A stretch of DNA of 64,000 bases from Arthrobacter sp. Y81 (lineage in GTDB: Bacteria; Actinomycetota; Actinomycetes; Actinomycetales; Micrococcaceae), in assembly GCF_002929335.1 (NCBI RefSeq), contig NZ_PJIL01000007.1, forward strand, positions 124,001-188,000. Direction: 5' to 3'. Shown here one piece after another: positions 39,033 to 46,420 of the stretch. Under the pieces are notes generated by a model that did not search any database, was not told the origin of the DNA, and was given only the letters and a program-made list of their open reading frames with translations. The position numbers and the translations under genes were made by a program. Position 1 is the first letter of the stretch, and every line of letters starts with the position of its first letter.

Positions 39033-39875
39033 ATGACTTCTGCCGCTGTTGAGACGTATCCTTCCGTTGCCCTCACCATTGCCGGGTCCGAAGCGACCGG
39101 CGGTGCCGGAGCGCAGGCCGACCTGAAGACCTTCCAGGAACTGGGCGTCTTCGGCATCGCCAACCTGACCTGCATCGTGTCCTTCAACCCGAACGACAAC
39201 TGGAACCACCGCTTTGTCCCGGTGGACCAGCAGGTCATCGCGGACCAGTTGGAGGCGACGACGGCGGCATATGGGGCCGCTTCGGGCGCGCCGTCCGTAC
39301 TGGACACCGTGAAGATCGGCATGCTGGGCAGCCCGGCCACCATTTCGACCGTTTCGTCCGCTCTAACCTCGGGCGGGTTCACCAACGTGGTGCTGGACCC
39401 GGTGCTGATCTGCAAGGGCCAGGAACCGGGCCACGCACTAGATACCGACCAGGCGCTCAAGGCGCAGATCCTGCCGCTGGCCACGTTTGTCACGCCCAAC
39501 CACTTCGAGGCGGAGTCGCTGTCCGGACTGGAGATCACCGACGTCGAGTCCCTCAAGGCCGCGGCCATCCGCATCCATGAGCTGAGCGGCGCGGCGGTGC
39601 TGGCCAAGGGTGGCGTGCGCCTGGCCGGACCCGACGCCGTCGACGTCTATTACGACGGCGACACGCTGGAAGTCCTGTCCGCCCCCAAGGTGGGCGAAGT
39701 GGCCGTGTCCGGCGCCGGCTGTTCCCTGGCCGCCGCGGTGACGGCCGAGCTGGCCAAGGGCGCGACTCCGCTCGAGGCTGCCCGCAGTGCGAAGGCGTTT
39801 GTGACCGCCGGCATCCGCAACCGTATGGTCTCCGGCGCCCCGTTCGACGCCCTGTGGCAGGGCGGCCCGCGCTAA
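39033..39875 (+). CDS. ThiD/PdxK-type pyrimidine or pyridoxal kinase
   Basis: Ribokinase-like kinase of 280 residues. It has AGSEATGGAGAQADLKTF (substrate and Gly-rich region), VLDPVLICKG, TPNHFEAESLSG and the anion-hole and catalytic motif SGAGCSLAAAV near 232. In the last, Cys replaces the usual Thr position of GTGC, as in ThiD-type pyridoxal kinases of Firmicutes. The substrate may be hydroxymethylpyrimidine or pyridoxal; salvage of pyridoxal looks likelier because no thiamin genes are near. ATG 39033 starts the conserved fold. Confidence 0.82.
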   Translation: MTSAAVETYPSVALTIAGSEATGGAGAQADLKTFQELGVFGIANLTCIVSFNPNDNWNHRFVPVDQQVIADQLEATTAAYGAASGAPSVLDTVKIGMLGSPATISTVSSALTSGGFTNVVLDPVLICKGQEPGHALDTDQALKAQILPLATFVTPNHFEAESLSGLEITDVESLKAAAIRIHELSGAAVLAKGGVRLAGPDAVDVYYDGDTLEVLSAPKVGEVAVSGAGCSLAAAVTAELAKGATPLEAARSAKAFVTAGIRNRMVSGAPFDALWQGGPR

Positions 39876-39895
39876 CTCTTCCCCCGCCTTACCGG

Positions 39896-39985
39896 ACGCT
39901 CTCTCACTTTTCGCACGAAAAACCGGGACGCTCGCTCACTGGTGAGAGAGCGTCCCGGTTTTCGTCGCAGGATCTGAGAGAGCGT
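39896..39985. repeat. 32-bp-period mirrored repeat, family B, locus 2
   Basis: Forward words at 39896 (ACGCTCTCTCAC) and 39928 (ACGCTCGCTCAC), reverse words at 39942 (GTGAGAGAGCGT) and 39974 (CTGAGAGAGCGT). Like units are again exactly 32 bp apart. The centre pairs into a hairpin of about 20 bp extended by AACCGGGA/TCCCGGTT and followed by TTTTCG. It fills the gap between the convergent kinase and serpin genes. Confidence 0.92.
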
Positions 39986-39990
39986 CCCGG

Positions 39991-41283
39991 TCAGGAGCGG
40001 GGGTCGGCCACCGTTCCCATGAACAGCGGCAGGCCGGTTTCCACGTGCACGATCTGATAGTGGAACGGCCGGTCGAAGGCGATGGTCCGCTCGGGCTGCG
40101 GCGGGGCGCTGGTGGCCATTCCGTTGATCTGGGTGACAGCGGCGGCGATGGTGCCCTTTTCAGCGACAGTGATGTTGGCAGCCTGCGCCGCCTGGGTGAT
40201 CATCATCTTGGGCTGGATGTTGTTGAAGTCCTCGGTGGTGTTGAGGGTCTTCCGCAGGCCGAGCGACTCAAACACCTTCCGCAGGTCAAAGCTGCACTTG
40301 TGGTCCCAGCGGGGCAGCTGGATCTGCACTGTCTCAAGCGCTGCCGTGTCGAACGTATCCGCGATTTCCGTAAGCCTGGCTGCGTCGAAAGCCGCTGAGG
40401 CGGGGCGGGATCCTGCAGCGGCTCCCGCATCCGGGAGGACCAGCCGCATGACGAAACCGTCGGCGTAGGGAAGGTCCACGCCCTGCCAGCCGGCCCCTTC
40501 CGCGTACTTCATCTCCAGTTCGTTATGCATTGCCGGCGCCTCGATTTCCTCGCCGGCGGCTGTTGTGAAGGGCAGGTCCGAGGTGTCATTCGGGTCAAAC
40601 GGCGCCCTCCAGGCGGACGCGAAGTACAGGGAATTGAGCAGGCTGAACGTGTTGTCTGGATCGTACTTTGCGGGGGCTTCCTTGATCCGGCCGCCCGTGT
40701 TCCTGTTCACCCAGGCATCGATGGCGGGCTTCGTTGCACCCTCATCACTGAAGTCCACGGGATACACGCCGGTTCCGTAGTGCCGGGCGAGAGTGTCCAG
40801 GAAGGAATCACCGGTGGGCACGCCCTTGTCCACGAATAGCCCGTTGGCGGCGTGCATGACCGGTTTCCGCGGCGGGTTGTCCTCATCCACTGCGCCGGGG
40901 TCGCCGTCGAACTTCTCGAGCGAGCTGAGAAGCGCGTTCATGGCCTCATCGCGATTCTCCATGGGAAGTTGCAGGACGCTGTCCATCTCCGCAGCAGTCC
41001 CGCCAGACGCGCCGGCGCGAAGCATCGCAAGCGCAATCAGCAGGCTCCCGGGCGAGGACACCACGTTCCCGTTGGAGCCGTCGCCGCCGTCGGCCAGCAG
41101 GGCCTCGCCGAGGCCCAGGGCGGAAGCCCGGAAGGAGCGCAGTTCGGCGGCATAAGCCGCCCGGTCCACCGAAACCCTCTCCACGCCGTCGGCCTTCAGC
41201 AGTTCGGGCGCCGATGCCGAACAGGCGGTGAGGGCCACCAGGGCACCGGCCGTTGCGATCCTGGCCACGCGGAATGTCTTCAT
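39991..41283 (-). CDS. Serpin-family protease inhibitor, lipoprotein
   Basis: A 430-residue serpin with a lipoprotein signal (LVALTACSAS, Cys21), rare in bacteria. The serpin fold is supported by NVVSSPGSLLIALAML (near 73), SLLNSLYFASAWRAPF (near 217), MRLVLPDAG, and the C-terminal FDRPFHYQIVHVETGLPLFMGTVADP. The reactive-centre loop hinge reads EKGTIAAAVTQINGM, with the small residues needed for inhibitory loop insertion. It would sit on the outer face of the cell membrane and inhibit a serine (or cysteine) protease; the target is unknown. Confidence 0.92.
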   Translation of the reverse strand: MKTFRVARIATAGALVALTACSASAPELLKADGVERVSVDRAAYAAELRSFRASALGLGEALLADGGDGSNGNVVSSPGSLLIALAMLRAGASGGTAAEMDSVLQLPMENRDEAMNALLSSLEKFDGDPGAVDEDNPPRKPVMHAANGLFVDKGVPTGDSFLDTLARHYGTGVYPVDFSDEGATKPAIDAWVNRNTGGRIKEAPAKYDPDNTFSLLNSLYFASAWRAPFDPNDTSDLPFTTAAGEEIEAPAMHNELEMKYAEGAGWQGVDLPYADGFVMRLVLPDAGAAAGSRPASAAFDAARLTEIADTFDTAALETVQIQLPRWDHKCSFDLRKVFESLGLRKTLNTTEDFNNIQPKMMITQAAQAANITVAEKGTIAAAVTQINGMATSAPPQPERTIAFDRPFHYQIVHVETGLPLFMGTVADPRS

Positions 41284-41416
41284 TTTCTCCCCCTTGGACC
41301 TGCCTTGCCGGCATATGGCGGGAATCCGCCCGTCTCCCTTCAGTCAACCAGCCTGCCCGCTGCAGGACGATGCCCGTAGGGTCACGGTTTACCGTCGTTT
41401 TGGTATCACCCCTCCG

Positions 41417-41460
41417 ACGCTCTCTCACCATTCGCAACGTTTTCGCCAACGCTCCCGCAT
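41417..41460. repeat. Family B repeat, degenerate locus 3
   Basis: One clear word ACGCTCTCTCAC at 41417-41428 is followed exactly 32 bp later by the decayed word ACGCTCCCGCAT (41449-41460). No mirrored half is present. It lies between the divergent serpin and DUF1801 genes, unlike the other loci, and looks like a decaying half-element. Confidence 0.7.
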
Positions 41461-41503
41461 TTCCTTCACGGGCGTATCCTCGTGACATTCGGAGGAACAC
41501 TAA

Positions 41504-41860
41504 ATGGCACAGCATTTCAGCAGCATTGACGAGTACATCGCGTCCTTCCCAGCCGAGGTGCGGGGCGTCCTCCAGGAGGTCCGGCGCAGTTGCCACTCGG
41601 CGGTGCCGGAGTCCGGCGAGATGATCAGCTACGGCATCCCCACCGTCACCCTGGACGGCAAGTACGTGGTGTATTTCGCGGGGTGGGCGCACCATATTTC
41701 CGTGTATCCCGTGCCCGCGGGGGACGCGGACTTCCAGGCTGAGATCGCCCCGTACCGGACAGCCAAGGGAACGCTGAAATTCCCGTTGGGCAAACCGGTC
41801 CCGTACGGGCTCATCGAAAAAACGGCGGCGCTGCTTGCGGGCGAACGCCGCGGGCAGTAG
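41504..41860 (+). CDS. DUF1801 (YdhG-like) protein
   Basis: A 118-residue protein of the DUF1801/YdhG family, related to frataxin-like iron chaperones by fold. It has FSSIDEYIASFPAEVRGVLQEVRR, the family MISYGIPTVTLDGKYVVYFAGWAHHISVYP core (split here) and GTLKFPLGKPVPYGLIEK. GGAGG precedes the ATG. Function in actinobacteria is unknown. Confidence 0.88.
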   Translation: MAQHFSSIDEYIASFPAEVRGVLQEVRRSCHSAVPESGEMISYGIPTVTLDGKYVVYFAGWAHHISVYPVPAGDADFQAEIAPYRTAKGTLKFPLGKPVPYGLIEKTAALLAGERRGQ

Positions 41861-41883
41861 AGGCCGGCTGTCGCCGCCGTCGG

Positions 41884-41940
41884 AAGCGTACGACGGGCGG
41901 AAGCGTACGACGGCGGGCGGCAGCGCCGTCGTCGTCCTTG
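41884..41940. repeat. Intergenic palindrome, family C, copy 1
   Basis: AAGCGTACGACGGGCGG (41884-41900) is directly repeated as AAGCGTACGACGGCGGGCGG (41901-41920) and followed by a partial mirror CGCCGTCGTCGTCC. It lies between the convergent DUF1801 and pyruvate oxidase genes. A cleaner hairpin of the same word is at 43,935-43,974. Confidence 0.75.
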
Positions 41941-41960
41941 GGCACCTGCCGCACTGGTCC

Positions 41961-43709
41961 CTAACGCCGCGGGATGTTCCGCAGGTTGCTGCGGGCCATG
42001 CTCACGGCTTCGCCGGCGCCGCGGTTCAGGACCACTTTGGACATGGCAGTCGCGAAGCCAAGGACTTGCGACCCTGTGATCTTCGGGGGGATGGACAGCG
42101 CTTTGGGATCCGTAATGAGTTCCACCAGCGACGGTCCGGGATGCGCGAAGGCCTCCCGGTAGGCCTCCTCAATCCGGGCCGGATCGGTGACGCGGACGGC
42201 GTGGAAGCCGAGGGCGCGGGCGACGGCGGAGTAGTCGGCGTCGGGCACGTCCACGCCGAAATCGGGCAGCCCGTCCACGAGCATCTCGAGTTTGACCATG
42301 CCCAGGGTGGAGTTGTTGAAGACCACAACGTTCACGGGCAGACGATGGGCAGCAACGGTGACGAGCTCGCCGAGCAGCATGGACAGCCCGCCGTCGCCCG
42401 AGACCGAAATGACCTGCCGTCCGGGGTAGGCCAGCTGCGCGCCGATCGCGTGCGGCAGGGCGTTGGCCATGGACCCGTGCAGGTACGAGCCGATCAGCCG
42501 GCGCGTGCCAAGAGGGTTGATGTAGCGCGCGGTCCAGACGTTGCACATGCCCGTGTCAGCGGTGAAGATGGCGTCCTCCGCGGCCACCTGGTCCAGGATC
42601 GAGGCCGCGTACTCCGGGTGGATCGGCTGCTTCTTTTCCACCTTGCGCGTGTAGGCGCCCACGGCCTTGTTCATGAGCCGGTCGTGCTTCTTGAGCATCT
42701 GGTTGAGGAAGCGGCGGCTCTTCTTTGGAGCCAGCAGGGGCCTCAGCGCGGTGAGCGTTGGCAGCACGTCGCCATGGACGGCGATGTCGACGTCGGTACG
42801 CCGGCCCAGCTTGTGGGCGGCCCGGTCCACCTGGGCGGTGCGGGTGTCGGGGAGGAACTGGTCATAGGGAAAATCGGTGCCGAGCAGGATCAGCAGGTCC
42901 GCGTCCTCGATCCCCTCGGCCGCGGCGCCGTAGCCGAGCAGCCCCGTCATCCCGATGTCGTACGGGTTCTCGTACTGCATGAAGTCCTTGCCCCGCAGCG
43001 TGTGGCCGATCGGGGCGCCGATCACTTCCGCGAGGGCGACGACTTCGTCGTGGGCCCCCTGCGTTCCTGCCCCGGCAAAGATGGCAACCTTGTCGGCCGC
43101 GTTGATGGCATCGGCGAGCTCCCGGACGCTCACGGCGTCCGGGACGAGGGTTGCGCGCCGGAACGTCGCGGGCAGCGGCGTCTCGCCCGCTGCGTCCAGA
43201 CCGGCGATATCGCCCGGGAGAGTGACGACGGCGACTCCCCCGAGCCCGACAGCGTGCTGGATCGCGCTGTGCATGACGCGGGGCGCCTGCTCTGCCGTGC
43301 TGACCAGCTCCGAGTACACCGAGCATTCGTTAAAGAGCCGGTCCGGATGGGTTTCTTGGAAGAAGCCGCTGCCGATCTGCTTGCTCGGAATGTGCGAGGC
43401 GATGGCCAGGACGGGCGCCCCTGAGCGGTTCGCGTCGTACAGCCCGTTGATCAGGTGCAGGTTGCCCGGGCCGCAGGACCCGGCGCAAACGGCAAGACGG
43501 CCGGTCAGCTGGGCTTCCGCCGCGGCAGCGAACGCGGCAGCCTCCTCGTGCCGGACATGGATCCAGTCGATTCCGCCGTGCTGGGAGCCGCCCGTTTTGC
43601 GGACGGCGTCGACGATCGGGTTGAGGCTGTCCCCCACGATCCCGTAAATTCGCTGGACACCGGCAGCCTGGAGCTGTTCGATGAGCTGGGTGGCAAGTTC
43701 CTTGGCCAT
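41961..43709 (-). CDS. poxB: Pyruvate oxidase/dehydrogenase (quinone), PoxB type
   Basis: Thiamin diphosphate and FAD enzyme that oxidises pyruvate to acetate and CO2, passing electrons to quinone at the membrane. The 582-residue protein has the catalytic Glu in VRHEEAAAFAA (near 54), GSCGPGNLHLINGLYDA, an FAD region with GLLGYGAA, and the ThDP motif SGDGGLSML...FNNS near 422-450. The C-terminal 30 residues are basic and may bind membrane lipid. It has a tandem repeat and dyad in its upstream region, suggesting tight regulation. Confidence 0.93.
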   Translation of the reverse strand: MAKELATQLIEQLQAAGVQRIYGIVGDSLNPIVDAVRKTGGSQHGGIDWIHVRHEEAAAFAAAAEAQLTGRLAVCAGSCGPGNLHLINGLYDANRSGAPVLAIASHIPSKQIGSGFFQETHPDRLFNECSVYSELVSTAEQAPRVMHSAIQHAVGLGGVAVVTLPGDIAGLDAAGETPLPATFRRATLVPDAVSVRELADAINAADKVAIFAGAGTQGAHDEVVALAEVIGAPIGHTLRGKDFMQYENPYDIGMTGLLGYGAAAEGIEDADLLILLGTDFPYDQFLPDTRTAQVDRAAHKLGRRTDVDIAVHGDVLPTLTALRPLLAPKKSRRFLNQMLKKHDRLMNKAVGAYTRKVEKKQPIHPEYAASILDQVAAEDAIFTADTGMCNVWTARYINPLGTRRLIGSYLHGSMANALPHAIGAQLAYPGRQVISVSGDGGLSMLLGELVTVAAHRLPVNVVVFNNSTLGMVKLEMLVDGLPDFGVDVPDADYSAVARALGFHAVRVTDPARIEEAYREAFAHPGPSLVELITDPKALSIPPKITGSQVLGFATAMSKVVLNRGAGEAVSMARSNLRNIPRR

Positions 43710-43731
43710 GAGTGCACACTCCCGCGATCAC

Positions 43732-43763
43732 GTTGATGGGCTGACAGGTTGATCAACTGACAG
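43732..43763 (-). promoter_or_regulatory. Tandem 16-bp repeat with dyad upstream of poxB
   Basis: GTTGATGGGCTGACAG (43732-43747) is followed at once by GTTGATCAACTGACAG (43748-43763), 13 of 16 bases identical. The second contains the perfect palindrome GTTGATCAAC (43748-43757). Placed 23-54 bases upstream of the poxB ATG, it is a good candidate operator for an unidentified regulator. Confidence 0.5.
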
Positions 43764-43791
43764 GGCCAATATAGTCCCCACCATCCTCGGA

Positions 43792-43924
43792 ACGCTCTCT
43801 CACTTAACGCAGGAAAACCCGGAACGCTCTCTCACTTAACGCAGGAAAACCCGAGACGCTCTCTCACTTTCCAGAAGAAAGTGAGAGAGCGACCGGGTAT
43901 TTCCTGCAGGATCTGCGAGAGCGT
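43792..43924. repeat. 32-bp-period mirrored repeat, family B, locus 4
   Basis: The word ACGCTCTCTCAC begins at 43792, 43824 and 43856, and the mirror at 43881 (GTGAGAGAGCGA) and 43913 (CTGCGAGAGCGT). All steps are 32 bp. The first two 32-bp units are nearly identical over their whole length, and the centre makes a perfect 15-bp stem (CGCTCTCTCACTTTC with loop CAGAA). It lies between the start of poxB and the end of the transporter gene. Confidence 0.93.
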
Positions 43925-43934
43925 TCTGTGGGGT

Positions 43935-43974
43935 GAGCGTACGACGGCGGGCGGCCACCCGCCGTCGTACGCTC
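43935..43974. repeat. Intergenic palindrome, family C, copy 2
   Basis: GAGCGTACGACGGCGGG (43935-43951) and its perfect mirror CCCGCCGTCGTACGCTC (43958-43974) have a 6-base loop CGGCCA. It lies 23 bases downstream of the transporter stop and would form a very stable hairpin in its mRNA, so it probably acts as terminator or 3' end protector. Confidence 0.85.
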
Positions 43975-43997
43975 CGGGGAGCCTCTACCGCTGGACG

Positions 43998-45392
43998 CTA
44001 GGCGTCCACGAGGTCCTTGTCCTTGTCCTCATCCTTGCGGGACTGCGACCAGGCGTCACCCTGTTCGCGGTCCAGGTGCGTGACCTTCTTGTTCTTCAGG
44101 GCGAAGATGTAGACCACCAGCGAGATGGCGATGGCGACGGTGACATAGGTGAAGAACAGGTCCACCCGCTCGGCCTTCTGGAAGGCCGCGCCGAGCAGCG
44201 GAACCGTACCGCCGAAGAGTGAGTTGGCAATCGCGTAGCCCAGTCCCACTCCGAGGGCGCGGATGGAGGCCGGGAACAGCTCGGCTTTCACGAGGGCGTT
44301 GATGGAGGTGTAGCCGCCAACGATCAGGAGGCCGCCCATCATGAGCAGGAACGCGGTGAACGGGTCCTTGGTGTTGGACAGGGTGGAGAGCAGCGGCCAG
44401 GTGAAGAGGACGCCGGTGATGCCGAACCACAGGAGCAGCGGCTTGCGGCCCACCTTGTCCGAGATGATGCCGTACACGGGCTGGAGCAACATGAAGATGA
44501 ACAGTGCCCAGAAGTTGATCACCGAGGTGTCGGTCTTGGCGATGCCGGACGTATCGTTCATGAACTTCAGGATGAAGTTGGTGTACGTGTAGAACGCCAC
44601 GGTGCCGCCGAGAGTGACGCCGATGCAGATCAGCAGCGGCTTCCAGTACTGCGTGAACAGCAGCCTCATGGTGCCCGGCTGGGCTTCGCCGGCGGCGACC
44701 GGCGTCTTGGCGGCCGCAACCTGTTCTTCGGAGACGGTTTCCTCCATGGAGCGCCGCAGCCACAGGACAACCAGCGCAGCCACGCCGCCGATAGCGAACG
44801 GGATACGCCAGCCCCACTCGGTCAGGTCGCTCTTGGGCATGAAGTTCTGCAGGATGACCAGAACCAGCAGGGCCATCATCTGGCCGCCGATCAGGGTGAC
44901 GTACTGGAAGCTGGAGAAGAAGCCGCGGCGCTTGGACGTGGCGGCCTCGGACATGTACGTGGCACTGGTGCCGTATTCGCCGCCCACGGAGAAGCCCTGG
45001 ACCAGGCGGATCAGGATCAGCAGCACCAAGGCCCAGACGCCGACCTGCTGCGTAGTGGGCAGGAGCGCGATGGCGAAGGACCCCGCGGACATCATCGTCA
45101 CGCTGAGCGTCAGCGCGGCCTTGCGGCCTTTACGGTCCGCGTAGCGGCCGAAGAACCAGGCGCCGATGGGGCGCATCAGGAACGACGTCGAGAACACTGC
45201 CATCGCCTCAAGGCCGGCCTGCAGCTCGTCCTTGGAGTTGAAGAAGTGGGACTGGAAGTAGGCGGCAAAGACCGTGTAGACGTAGAGGTCGTACCATTCC
45301 ACGAGGTTGCCGGCCGAGCCTTTGAGGATGTTGCTCACGGCCCGGCGGGTCTGGGCTGACTCGCTCTGGACTTCGGTTTGCTGGGTGCTCAT
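43998..45392 (-). CDS. MFS transporter of the metabolite:H+ symporter (MHS) family
   Basis: Twelve-helix proton symporter of 464 residues, related to alpha-ketoglutarate (KgtP) and other carboxylate permeases. It has GSAGNLVEWYDLYVYTVFAAYF, the MFS motif GRYADRKGRKAALT after helix 2, GFSVGGEYGTSATYMSEAA and a second DKVGRKPLLL motif, all typical of MHS members. The C-terminus is highly charged. ATG 45,392 is preceded by AAGGAAGG and overlaps the stop of a 27-residue leader frame. Opposite it stands a two-component operon that may control it. Confidence 0.9.
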   Translation of the reverse strand: MSTQQTEVQSESAQTRRAVSNILKGSAGNLVEWYDLYVYTVFAAYFQSHFFNSKDELQAGLEAMAVFSTSFLMRPIGAWFFGRYADRKGRKAALTLSVTMMSAGSFAIALLPTTQQVGVWALVLLILIRLVQGFSVGGEYGTSATYMSEAATSKRRGFFSSFQYVTLIGGQMMALLVLVILQNFMPKSDLTEWGWRIPFAIGGVAALVVLWLRRSMEETVSEEQVAAAKTPVAAGEAQPGTMRLLFTQYWKPLLICIGVTLGGTVAFYTYTNFILKFMNDTSGIAKTDTSVINFWALFIFMLLQPVYGIISDKVGRKPLLLWFGITGVLFTWPLLSTLSNTKDPFTAFLLMMGGLLIVGGYTSINALVKAELFPASIRALGVGLGYAIANSLFGGTVPLLGAAFQKAERVDLFFTYVTVAIAISLVVYIFALKNKKVTHLDREQGDAWSQSRKDEDKDKDLVDA

Positions 45393-45472
45393 CGCTGAAC
45401 CTTCCTTGACGGCGCCGCCACCGGCAACCGTTCCGGGCGTACTTTCGTGCTGTCCACGGCAACATTGCTCAT
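45389..45472 (-). CDS. Candidate 27-residue leader peptide of the MHS transporter
   Basis: ATG 45472 is preceded by a strong GAGGAGG ribosome binding site and encodes a short product starting MSNVAVDSTKVRPERLP and ending SRKVQR. Its TGA overlaps the transporter ATG (ATGA). It is out of frame with the transporter. The arrangement suggests translational coupling, but no composition bias proves expression. Confidence 0.45.
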   Translation of the reverse strand: MSNVAVDSTKVRPERLPVAAPSRKVQR

Positions 45473-45492
45473 GGTTCCTCCTCGACATCGGC

Positions 45493-45514
45493 AGTCCCCG
45501 GAAAGCCGGGGACT
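45493..45514 (-). promoter_or_regulatory. Hairpin in the leader of the MHS transporter mRNA
   Basis: AGTCCCCGG-AAAG-CCGGGGACT is a perfect 9-bp stem with a four-base loop, 10 bases upstream of the leader-peptide Shine-Dalgarno. A candidate promoter (TTGGCT, 17 bases, TAGCTT) lies further upstream on this strand. The hairpin may control translation or protect the 5' end. Confidence 0.5.
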
Positions 45515-45558
45515 CCATCCAAGCTATTCGTGATCCACCGCACAGCCAACGCCGGAGG

Positions 45559-45576
45559 GGAAGTCCTAACACTTCC
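45559..45576. promoter_or_regulatory. Dyad between the transporter and the two-component operon
   Basis: GGAAGT-CCTAAC-ACTTCC is an 18-bp inverted repeat in the 359-base gap between the divergent transporter and response-regulator genes. It is a candidate site for the adjacent OmpR-type regulator. The rest of the gap (about 45,590-45,750) holds no feature I can support. Confidence 0.4.
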
Positions 45577-45751
45577 TTAGGTTTAGCTCCCGGGTTGCCC
45601 TGATGGATCTGCGCTTTGCCCCTGCATCTGGCGGATGCAGGACCGCGTCTGGTGCGTTCGGGGCCCGGCAGGGCGGAAAATCGGTGGACGGGGTAATCTC
45701 CAAAGGCGGGCCGGGGAAGAAACACCGCTCATACGGAACAGGAAACAGGCC

Positions 45752-46420
45752 ATGGATGTGCTCATCGTCGAGGACGACGACGCCATGGCGTCCGCCCTCG
45801 ACGCAGCCGTGGTTTCCGCCGGACACACGGCCTCCCGGGTTGCCCGCGGAGCCGACGCACTCCTGGATCACCGGCGCTTTGAGGTCATCCTGCTCGATCT
45901 GGGCCTTCCCGACATGGATGGCCTCGACGTCCTGCGCAAGCTTCGCCAGGTCACACCCGTCCCGATCCTGATCCTCACAGCCCGCGACGACGAGCGCAGC
46001 GTGGTGCTTGGCCTGCGGTCCGGAGCCGATGACTACCTCGTCAAGCCGGTGAAACTGGTTGAGCTCCTCGCGCGTATCGAAGCCGTCACCCGTCGGGCAG
46101 GCCGTGCAAAGGACAACAGGCAGCGGACCATCGTGCTGGGCGAACTCGAGGTGGACCTCGAACGGCGTGTGGCCGCGATCGGTCCCAGGGTCCTGCCGTT
46201 GACCGCCACTGAGTTCGACCTGCTCGCGCTCCTGGCAAGCCACGCGGGTTCGGTGGTCACGCGGGAGCAGATCCTGGACGCGCTGTGGGGCGATGCGTTC
46301 CTTGCCTCCTCCCGATCCCTCGACGTGCACCTGACAGGCCTGCGGGCGAAACTCCAGATGCCGGGCTTCATCATCAACGTCCGCGGCGTGGGCTACCGGG
46401 TCGAGGCGGGTCCTGCGTGA
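45752..46420 (+). CDS. OmpR-family response regulator, TctD-like
   Basis: A 222-residue two-component regulator. The receiver has the acidic pocket VEDDD, phosphorylated Asp49 in ILLDLGLPDMDG, and Lys98 in DDYLVKPV. The C-terminal winged helix includes LTATEFDLLALLASHAGSVVTREQILDALWG and VRGVGYRVE. ATG 45752 follows GGAAACAGG. It overlaps the kinase gene by 4 bases. Similar TctD/TctE pairs control carboxylate uptake. Confidence 0.92.
   Translation: MDVLIVEDDDAMASALDAAVVSAGHTASRVARGADALLDHRRFEVILLDLGLPDMDGLDVLRKLRQVTPVPILILTARDDERSVVLGLRSGADDYLVKPVKLVELLARIEAVTRRAGRAKDNRQRTIVLGELEVDLERRVAAIGPRVLPLTATEFDLLALLASHAGSVVTREQILDALWGDAFLASSRSLDVHLTGLRAKLQMPGFIINVRGVGYRVEAGPA

Noticed and set aside
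41835..43424. Open frame opposite poxB
   Set aside because: It has GC-driven openness only and a composition typical of antisense frames.
45577..45588. IdeR/DtxR box upstream of the two-component operon (TTAGGTTTAGCT)
   Set aside because: Only the left half matches; the right half CCCGGG lacks the mirrored bases.
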